Below, piece by piece: positions 1-4,161 of a DNA stretch of 5,245 nucleotides (the stretch's first letter is position 1; every line of letters starts with the position of its first letter). The DNA is taken from contig PIXS01000002.1 in NCBI GenBank assembly GCA_003096255.1, positions 1-5,245 of the forward strand. The letters run 5' to 3'. Under the pieces are notes generated by a model. That model made no database searches and was not told the DNA's origin. It saw only the letters and a program-made list of their open reading frames with translations. Source of the DNA: Candidatus Bathyarchaeum sp. GTDB lineage: Archaea > Thermoproteota > Bathyarchaeia > Bathyarchaeales > Bathyarchaeaceae. Made by a program: the position numbers and the translations under genes.

Positions 1-108
1 CAGGCAACATCGGGTATAATCCCAGAGTTTCCCTCATGGATATTTTTGCCCTTGTTCCTGACTGTGACTTTGGCAGTCATTATTGGTAAAAAGAATCTGG
101 TTCGTTAA
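1..108 (+). CDS. C-terminal end of a membrane-anchored surface protein with PEF-type C-terminal signal (partial)
   Basis: The first reading frame is open from base 1 to a TAA at 106-108, giving 35 residues of a gene whose start lies outside the window. The fragment contains IPEFPSW, then about 18 hydrophobic residues (IFLPLFLTVTLAVII), then a short basic end (GKKNLVR). A PEF motif, one membrane helix and a basic tip form the three-part C-terminal signal of archaeal exported proteins; in some lineages (PEF-CTERM) it is linked to archaeosortase processing and cell-surface attachment. The protein is therefore probably a surface or S-layer-associated protein with its bulk outside the cell. Its enzymatic or structural role cannot be read from this fragment. 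It could instead be an ordinary C-terminal membrane anchor that is never cleaved. T-rich sequence just downstream fits the end of its transcript. Confidence 0.7.
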   Translation, partial: QATSGIIPEFPSWIFLPLFLTVTLAVIIGKKNLVR

Positions 109-127
109 TTCTCTGGTTTGTGTGCTG

Positions 128-140
128 TTTTTGTGGTTTT
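128..140 (+). terminator. T-tract terminator after the surface-protein gene
   Basis: Two T-runs (five T at 128-132, four T at 137-140) lie 20 to 32 bases after the TAA of the upstream gene. Archaeal termination often needs only U-rich stretches without a stem, and no stem is seen here. The following TATA-like box shows that a new transcript may begin immediately after. The call is based on composition and position only. Confidence 0.35.
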
Positions 141-147
141 GAACGAT

Positions 148-157
148 ATGTTTAAGT
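148..157 (+). promoter_or_regulatory. Candidate TATA box for the RAM-domain gene
   Basis: The stretch ATGTTTAAGT includes a TTTAAG core at 151-156. A start site about 25 bases downstream would fall near 178-180, just before the ribosome-binding sequence GAGGT at 182-186, which is seven bases ahead of the ATG at 194. The spacing suits a short-leader archaeal promoter. The region is GT-rich and the box is weak, so confidence is modest. Confidence 0.35.
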
Positions 158-193
158 TTTTGGTGTGGGTGTATGTGTTGAGAGGTAATTAGT

Positions 194-439
194 ATGGTCT
201 ATGGTTATATCCTCGTTACATTGAAGTCAGGCGCTGAAAGAGACGTATGCGAAAAAGTCGCCAACTTCGAAGAAGTCGTCCAAGTAGACGAACTATACGG
301 CGAATACGATGCAATCGCAAAAGTACGCGTTAAAGACCTAGCAGACCTTGACAAGTTCCTAACAGACAAACTACGTTCACTATCAGACATCTTCCTGACA
401 ACAACAATGATTGTGGCAAAAGAATACAAAAACGAGTAA
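194..439 (+). CDS. Stand-alone Lrp/AsnC ligand-binding (RAM) domain protein
   Basis: This 81-residue protein matches the C-terminal effector-binding half of Lrp/AsnC regulators (the RAM domain) and has no room for the usual N-terminal helix-turn-helix. The expected alternation is visible: strand 3-11 (YGYILVTLK), helix 14-24, strand 26-34, the signature turn YGEYD at 35-39, strand 40-46 (AIAKVRV), helix 48-63, and a last strand near 66-77. In the family these domains dimerise and form octamer-like rings, binding amino acids or similar small molecules between subunits. Single-domain versions of about 75-85 residues are common in archaea and may co-assemble with full-length Lrp proteins or act as metabolite-responsive partners of enzymes. 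The ATG at 194 is supported by GAGGT seven bases upstream and by a first strand that begins right after it. The gene appears monocistronic, with T-tracts on both sides. The ligand cannot be told from the sequence. Confidence 0.88.
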   Translation: MVYGYILVTLKSGAERDVCEKVANFEEVVQVDELYGEYDAIAKVRVKDLADLDKFLTDKLRSLSDIFLTTTMIVAKEYKNE

Positions 440-481
440 GCCTAATCCACACGGGCACAAAACACAGAAAACCCCGCACCA

Positions 482-495
482 CTTTTTGATTTTTT
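482..495 (+). terminator. T-tract terminator of the RAM-domain gene
   Basis: Five T and then six T separated by GA (482-495) lie about 43 bases after the TAA of the RAM gene and are followed by a C-run. No convincing stem precedes them. This is the pattern of a U-rich archaeal terminator, and it sits between two convergent genes where termination is needed. Confidence 0.4.
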
Positions 496-514
496 ACCCC
501 GTCCTTTCATGTCA

Positions 515-530
515 TATTAGGAACCTAATA
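515..530. repeat. 16-bp palindrome TATTAGG-AA-CCTAATA
   Basis: The two 7-base arms (515-521 and 524-530) are exact reverse complements around a central AA; pairing breaks at the next base outward. With a two-base centre it cannot fold as written into an RNA hairpin; only six pairs with a four-base loop are possible, and they are mostly A-U. A protein-binding DNA site is therefore more natural than a terminator. It lies between the 3' ends of two convergent genes, an unusual place for an operator, with a TATATT at 535-540 close by. No partner copy was seen elsewhere in the window. Confidence 0.5.
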
Positions 531-559
531 GAGGTATATTGTTGAAAACAGTATTTTTT

Positions 560-590
560 CAGAAAATTCTAAGACCGCCTTCATTTTCTG
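560..590. repeat. 8-bp inverted repeat across the 3' end of the small membrane-protein gene
   Basis: CAGAAAAT at 560-567 and ATTTTCTG at 583-590 are exact reverse complements with a 15-base loop. The right arm lies in the last codons and stop of the minus-strand gene ending at 581. A transcript from that gene could form a short A-U-rich hairpin at its end. However, no U-run follows in the minus direction, so it is not a classical terminator, and chance is possible in AT-rich DNA. Confidence 0.25.
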
Positions 591-772
591 TCAAAAACAC
601 TAACTAACAGTAGTGTCAGCCCTGCTGTGAAAAATATTGCCCAAAAGAATTCATGGTGAAGAATGTCATCTATGTCAAAGAGTCTTCCACAAATCAGGAA
701 ATGGTGGATAGCAATCAGCAAGCCCACCACAACCAGCCCCAAACCCACGACTGCTCTAGCATCAAGCTTCAT
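581..772 (-). CDS. Small two-helix membrane protein of unknown function
   Basis: I do not recognise a family. The 63-residue product has a clear membrane-protein layout: a short basic N-terminus (MKLDAR), a hydrophobic helix at about 8-28 (rich in V, G and L), a polar loop at about 29-41, a second hydrophobic helix at about 42-60, and a basic end (DRK). By the positive-inside rule both ends would be cytoplasmic and the loop outside. The loop and its edges are rich in His and Asp (H23, H24, D33, D35, D36, H39, H40, E41), which could bind a metal, though this is only suggestive. The ATG at 770-772 has no strong ribosome-binding sequence, but a TTATAA on the same strand places the transcript start about ten bases upstream, fitting a near-leaderless gene. 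The plus-strand frame over the same region reads as low-quality polar sequence, which favours this strand. It is convergent with the RAM gene and divergent from the kinase gene. Confidence 0.6.
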   Translation of the reverse strand: MKLDARAVVGLGLVVVGLLIAIHHFLICGRLFDIDDILHHEFFWAIFFTAGLTLLLVSVFDRK

Positions 773-802
773 CTTTCATCAAAACAAACTCACGTAGGAT
801 TC

Positions 803-810
803 CCTTATAA
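803..810 (-). promoter_or_regulatory. Candidate TATA box for the small membrane-protein gene
   Basis: Read on the minus strand, the sequence is TTATAAGG. Its centre is about 35 bases before the ATG at 772. A start site some 26 bases downstream would fall near 782, giving a leader of about ten bases. That explains the lack of a strong Shine-Dalgarno sequence. It lies in the 172-base divergent region shared with the kinase gene. Confidence 0.45.
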
Positions 811-891
811 CGACAGTGGCTCCATAAAACCATGCAAACACTCCTATACTCACTGAAACACCGATTCGAAACAACTATTTTCTTCATGCAA

Positions 892-901
892 AAGTTTATG
901 T
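892..901 (+). promoter_or_regulatory. Candidate promoter of the kinase-PHP gene pair
   Basis: An A-rich element followed by TTTATG forms a plausible BRE/TATA pair (AAAGTTTATG). The predicted start site is near 922-926, giving a leader of about 20 bases. That leader holds the ribosome-binding sequence GAGGTG at 932-937, seven bases before the ATG at 945. The same intergenic region carries the divergent promoter for the small membrane-protein gene. Confidence 0.4.
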
Positions 902-944
902 TATTCGCGCCTCACCTATTTTCACGAAACAGAGGTGCATCATA

Positions 945-1547
945 ATGCGGGAACCCTTCGCCGAATTTGTTGAAAAAGAACTAGAACCTAACATTCTGTT
1001 AATCACGTGTGGACTTCCAGGAACCTGGAAAACAGAAACCTCCCAAGAAATCTCAAAAATCAGGGGATACCCCATTCTCAGAACTGACCTGATTCGCCTA
1101 GAGGTCCTAAAAAACGAGGACATCTTCGACGCCAAAGTTGCAGGAAACATGAACAAACGAGAAATGGTCTACGACGAAATGTTCAGACAAGCAGAAGCTC
1201 TCGCAAGAAAAGGCAAAGGCGTAATCTTGGACGCAACTTTTGTAACCCAGAAGCTGCGGAGACGCGCCGCTGAGATAGCCGCAAAAACCCAAATACCCTT
1301 TGTTATTCTTCAGACTAGCTGTTCTGAAGATGCGTCTGTTGCAAGGATTTTGCGGAGAACCAAAGATAATTACGAATCTAACGCCTTAACCAAGGACGCC
1401 TACATCGCCAACAAGAAGAAGTTTGAAGAGGTTGACTTGGATGACCTGAAGCAACGGCACCCCGACCTAGAGGTGATCCATTTGACTGTTGACACCGAAC
1501 TTGACAACCCAGAAGACTGGTACATAATCGGGCAGGTAATCAGATAA
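945..1547 (+). CDS. P-loop kinase-like protein, AAA_33 / COG0645 type
   Basis: This 200-residue protein has the layout of small P-loop kinases of the AAA_33 group, which move a phosphate from ATP to a small molecule, nucleic-acid end or other acceptor. A hydrophobic strand (ILLITC, 17-22) leads into the P-loop GLPGTWKT at 23-30. The RTDLIR motif at 46-51 matches the family's substrate-side Asp/Arg motif. VILDATF at 93-99 is the Walker-B-like strand, followed by the R105-R107 cluster. An Arg-rich lid segment (ARILRRTKDNY, about 133-143) follows. The P-loop is odd: Trp28 replaces the Gly before the catalytic Lys29, so activity or nucleotide preference may be altered. The ATG is supported by GAGGTG seven bases upstream. 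The PHP phosphoesterase gene follows after 19 bases, probably in one transcript. Bacterial relatives are fused to a COG2187 kinase domain; here that partner is a separate nearby gene. The substrate is unknown. Confidence 0.8.
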   Translation: MREPFAEFVEKELEPNILLITCGLPGTWKTETSQEISKIRGYPILRTDLIRLEVLKNEDIFDAKVAGNMNKREMVYDEMFRQAEALARKGKGVILDATFVTQKLRRRAAEIAAKTQIPFVILQTSCSEDASVARILRRTKDNYESNALTKDAYIANKKKFEEVDLDDLKQRHPDLEVIHLTVDTELDNPEDWYIIGQVIR

Positions 1548-1566
1548 AATTTGGACCCAGTTACGT

Positions 1567-2439
1567 ATGATAATCGATTTGCATATACACTCCAAAACTT
1601 GTTCTGACGGGAACATGTCTGTTAACGAAATTATTGAAGAAGCTAAAGCCAGAAACATCGAGTTAATGTCAATTACAGACCATGATGCAATTGGCTGCCA
1701 AACGCAAGCAGAAGCCTTAGCACAAAAAAACGGAATCCGCTACGTTACAGGCGTTGAATTGAACGTAACTTTTTCTCACCCAAACTATCGAAACGGCAAA
1801 TCCGTATCTCTAGACCTTCTAGGTTACCAGTTTGACGTAAACAACAAAACCCTAACAGACAAACTCAAAGAAATCGCAAAATACCGTAAAAAAAGAGCAG
1901 CAGAAATCCTAGAAAAACTCAACACAGAATTCGAAAAAGAAGGGCTCGAAAAGTTTACAGACCATGACCTAGCCGCAATACAGAATTCTGCTGATGGCGT
2001 GCTAGGGCGACCCCACATAGCTGATTATCTGGTGAAAAAGAATATTGTCTGCAGCAGGCAGGAAGCCTTTGACAATTATCTTGTGAAATGTAATGTTTCC
2101 AAATATCCCCTCTATCTTGAGGAAGCTTCTAGTCTGGTGAGAGATGCTGGCGGAATAGTGGTTTTAGCCCACCCTAATGACCCCCACGGAACCTCATTAG
2201 CTAAGCTAACCCCACTGCTCAAGGAACAAACTGGAATAATTGAAGACTCAATGCTGACTCTTATTGATGGGATAGAGTGTTGGCACTCAAGAAGCACCAC
2301 CGAAACAACCAGTCATTATGTGAGCTTTGCGAAAAAGCATGGACTAACGATGACGGGCGGAAGCGACTGCCACCAGAAACCCGTCATAATGGGAACAGTC
2401 AAAGTCCCCGATTATGTGGCAGATCAGTTCATTAGGTAG
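1567..2439 (+). CDS. PHP-domain metal-dependent phosphoesterase (TrpH/RNase AM-like, COG0613)
   Basis: This 290-residue protein carries the PHP metal-binding motifs in order: DLHIHS with H6 and H8, and D14 shortly after (motif I); ITDHDAI with D38 and H39 (motif II); TGVELNV with E64; GRPHIA with H150; VVLAHPND with H202 (motif III); and GGSDCH with D267 and H269 (motif IV). GRPHIA together with this length points to the TrpH/YciV group, whose studied members remove phosphate from 3',5'-nucleotide bisphosphates or trim RNA 5' ends as a 5'-3' exonuclease. An inserted region rich in Lys and Glu (about 97-135) separates motifs II and III, as usual for the group. All metal ligands appear intact, so it should be active in the cytoplasm. 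The ATG is fixed by motif I at residues 4-9, although no Shine-Dalgarno sequence is seen in the 19-base gap after the kinase gene, suggesting translational coupling. It ends 13 bases from the convergent COG2187-type gene. The real substrate is not shown by the sequence. Confidence 0.88.
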   Translation: MIIDLHIHSKTCSDGNMSVNEIIEEAKARNIELMSITDHDAIGCQTQAEALAQKNGIRYVTGVELNVTFSHPNYRNGKSVSLDLLGYQFDVNNKTLTDKLKEIAKYRKKRAAEILEKLNTEFEKEGLEKFTDHDLAAIQNSADGVLGRPHIADYLVKKNIVCSRQEAFDNYLVKCNVSKYPLYLEEASSLVRDAGGIVVLAHPNDPHGTSLAKLTPLLKEQTGIIEDSMLTLIDGIECWHSRSTTETTSHYVSFAKKHGLTMTGGSDCHQKPVIMGTVKVPDYVADQFIR

Positions 2440-2452
2440 AATGTTTTGTTGG

Positions 2453-3457
2453 TCAGAACTGTTTTGCATAGTCTGTAGCTAATTCGAAGTATGCCTTTGC
2501 CTCGTTTTTTGCTGCAGCCTTTTCTTCTTGGTTCACGTTGGGGTCATTTAGTCTGAAACTAACAACTTTTCCGCGCACGTAAGCTCTGTAGCACTTGTAG
2601 AAATTAAGAAGTTTTTCTAACTCTTTATCTCCCGAATACTGGACATATTTTTCGACAAAATAGCTGGAGAGATCGCTACGGTCTTTAAAATCTAGGTCCA
2701 TTGCCAAGAAAGCAACGTCAGAGGCAACATCGCAAATCCTGAATCTTTCATTAAATTCTATGGCATCGAAAATGTAGATCTTGTCCGCAACAAAGATGTT
2801 ACCCGAATGAATGTCACCGTGGCATTCTTTGACTCTGTTTTCAGCTACTCGCTTGGCAAAAAATGCCGCATTCTGTTTCATGAACTCGCCCACTTTTTCG
2901 TGAATTAGGTTGTAGCTTTCTTGTGATATGGTTTCGCCGACAAATTCTCTGCTTTGGTCAAAGTTTTCTTTCCAGTTTGTTTCTATTATCGGCAAGGACC
3001 CGAACTCGCCTGTCTTGCATGTTACCGTTTTTTGGTGGAATTCGGCTATGATTTTTGCCATTTTGTCAACAATTGTTTTGTTAATTCTTCCTTCCTCAAG
3101 AAGCCTTGTCATGATTTTTTCTTCAGGAATCCGTTTCATTTTCACTGCGTATTCAATGGCTTCTCCTTCGCCGCCGATTTTGATGCTGTCTGATTTGGTG
3201 ACTGGAACAACCTCAAGGTACATGTCCCCGCATAAGCGTTTGTTTAGTTCTGTTTCTTTCTCGCAGAAAAGACGTCTCTTCTCAAGGGTTGAAAAATCTA
3301 AGAACCCAAAGTTTACAGCCTTTTTTATCTTGTAAACAAAGTTTTCAGTCAAGAAAACAAATGATATGTGAGTCTGTTTCAGCTCAATTTTTCCTGCTTC
3401 TTTGTCGTAGGCTTCAGGCTTCATTAGAGCCTCTACAACTTGCTTTTGATCCGTCAA
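2453..3457 (-). CDS. Aminoglycoside-phosphotransferase-fold kinase, COG2187 type
   Basis: This 334-residue protein is a predicted small-molecule kinase of the APH/choline-kinase fold. The N-terminus (VVEALMKPEAY, HISFVFLTENFVYKIKK, NFGFLDFSTLEKRR) is the typical opening of COG2187 proteins, with the likely ATP-binding lysine in VYKIKK (43-46). CHGDIHSGN at 212-220 is the catalytic HGDxxxxN motif, with D215 as base and N220 as metal ligand. IFDAIEF carries the metal-binding D231, and DVASDVAF (243-250) follows as in the family. All catalytic residues are present. The name reflects fold only; antibiotic resistance is not implied. The start appears to be a TTG at 3455-3457, because an in-frame TAG lies two codons upstream and family-like sequence begins before the first in-frame ATG (3422-3424, residue 12). 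In bacteria this domain is often fused to a COG0645-type P-loop kinase, which here is the separate gene two positions away. It is convergent with the PHP gene and divergent from uL22. Confidence 0.87.
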   Translation of the reverse strand: MTDQKQVVEALMKPEAYDKEAGKIELKQTHISFVFLTENFVYKIKKAVNFGFLDFSTLEKRRLFCEKETELNKRLCGDMYLEVVPVTKSDSIKIGGEGEAIEYAVKMKRIPEEKIMTRLLEEGRINKTIVDKMAKIIAEFHQKTVTCKTGEFGSLPIIETNWKENFDQSREFVGETISQESYNLIHEKVGEFMKQNAAFFAKRVAENRVKECHGDIHSGNIFVADKIYIFDAIEFNERFRICDVASDVAFLAMDLDFKDRSDLSSYFVEKYVQYSGDKELEKLLNFYKCYRAYVRGKVVSFRLNDPNVNQEEKAAAKNEAKAYFELATDYAKQF

Positions 3458-3510
3458 AGTCTATCCCAGCCCCTTTCTTTCTAGCTTTCACATTCTATTG
3501 AACAAGTCTT

Positions 3511-3518
3511 CAATATTG
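3511..3518 (-). promoter_or_regulatory. Possible TATA box for the COG2187-type kinase gene
   Basis: The palindromic CAATATTG sits about 57 bases ahead of the TTG start when read on the minus strand. A start site 26 bases downstream would leave a leader of about 30 bases, which includes a G-rich stretch at 3464-3474. There is no independent support, and other AT-rich hexamers nearby could serve. Confidence 0.25.
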
Positions 3519-3652
3519 ATTTTGTTGTCAAAACCTGCCCCTCATGCGGTCAACCAAAACTTCAGCCAACAGCCCAACAATACTTGATTCGGTTCTTCTT
3601 GATTCATTATGTAGCCCTCTTGAAGTGGCTGGCTTTTCTTTTCGCCATAAAG

Positions 3653-3664
3653 GCTTAAATATCC
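3653..3664 (+). promoter_or_regulatory. Promoter of the uL22-uS3 ribosomal-protein cluster
   Basis: GGCTTAAATATC holds a strong archaeal TATA-like core (TTAAATAT, 3655-3662). A start site about 26 bases downstream falls at roughly 3683-3686, only five to eight bases before the uL22 ATG at 3691. The messenger would be almost leaderless, which agrees with the absence of a Shine-Dalgarno sequence there. The position also shows that the open frame extending upstream of the ATG is not part of the protein. Confidence 0.55.
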
Positions 3665-3690
3665 TGCTTGTTACTGACTTGACGATAGAT

Positions 3691-4161
3691 ATGCCAAAAT
3701 GGGGCTACTCAATAACGGACGTGGATCCTGAGAAGATGGTCAAAGCTAGCGGACGCGAGCTAAGAATATCACACAAGCACGCAAGAGAAGTATGCAAGAC
3801 CATAAAAGGAATGAATCTTGAACAAGCAAAAGACTATCTTCATCAAGTTATTCTGAAAAAGAAACCAGTTCCATTCCGTAGATTTAACAAGAAAGTGGGG
3901 CATCGCCACGGTTTAGAAAAAGCTTTCGCCGGCAGATACCCTGTAAAGGCTGCAACACAGATTTTGAAGGTTCTTGAAGGCGCTGAGGCGAATGCAGAGT
4001 ATAAAGGTCTTGACATGGAGAGGCTAAGAATAATTCATGCTTCAGCCTACCCTGGAATGAAAATAAAACGTTTCACTCCACGAGCCTTTGGGCGGTCATC
4101 ACCCAAAATTAATACACTTTCTCATGTAGAACTTGTTTTGGAAGAGCTGGAGGCAACTTAA
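3691..4161 (+). CDS. rpl22: Large-subunit ribosomal protein uL22
   Basis: The 156-residue product is archaeal uL22 (L22p, eukaryotic L17 relative), a 50S protein that binds 23S rRNA and lines the nascent-peptide exit tunnel. The archaeal start MPKWGYS is followed by RELRISHKHAREVCKTIKG (22-40), a His/Arg-rich segment around GHRHG (70-74), and the family signature RFTPRAFGRS (127-136) with the conserved SHVELVLEE near the end. Length fits the archaeal family. The frame stays open 49 codons further upstream, but that part is unlike uL22 and contains the TATA box, so the ATG at 3691 is chosen. The stop TAA overlaps the uS3 ATG by one base (TAATG), indicating coupled translation. No uS19 gene lies upstream, although uS19 commonly precedes uL22 in this cluster. 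Confidence 0.96.
   Translation: MPKWGYSITDVDPEKMVKASGRELRISHKHAREVCKTIKGMNLEQAKDYLHQVILKKKPVPFRRFNKKVGHRHGLEKAFAGRYPVKAATQILKVLEGAEANAEYKGLDMERLRIIHASAYPGMKIKRFTPRAFGRSSPKINTLSHVELVLEELEAT

Noticed and set aside
148..192. 14-codon open frame ending one base before the RAM-domain gene (possible leader peptide)
   Set aside because: It overlaps the candidate TATA box, has no ribosome-binding sequence, and shows no run of any one regulatory amino acid.
653..856. 67-residue open frame on the plus strand
   Set aside because: It lies opposite the small membrane-protein gene, reads as polar His/Gln/Ser-rich sequence without a fold, and has no ribosome-binding sequence or promoter of its own.
829..892. 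Repeated CATGCAAA in the divergent intergenic region
   Set aside because: Two eight-base copies with unrelated flanks are plausible by chance and are not symmetrically placed relative to the two promoters.
2440..2465. Bidirectional terminator between the convergent PHP and APH-fold genes
   Set aside because: Only two four-base T-runs occur on the plus strand and none on the minus strand, with no stem; too weak to call.
2928..3335. Plus-strand open frames of 135 and 79 residues
   Set aside because: Both lie inside the APH-fold kinase gene, whose catalytic motifs on the minus strand are clear.
2453..3457. Antibiotic-resistance gene
   Set aside because: Although the fold is that of aminoglycoside phosphotransferases, the N-terminus is that of COG2187 proteins, which are not known resistance enzymes.
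3544..3690. Extension of uL22 by 49 residues to an upstream ATG
   Set aside because: The archaeal uL22 N-terminus begins at MPKWGYS (3691), the extra residues do not resemble the family, and the extension contains the likely TATA box.
3485..3690. tRNA or other structured RNA in the gap before uL22
   Set aside because: No cloverleaf, T-arm consensus or strong stem was found; the short matches such as ACTTCA with TGAAGT do not extend.
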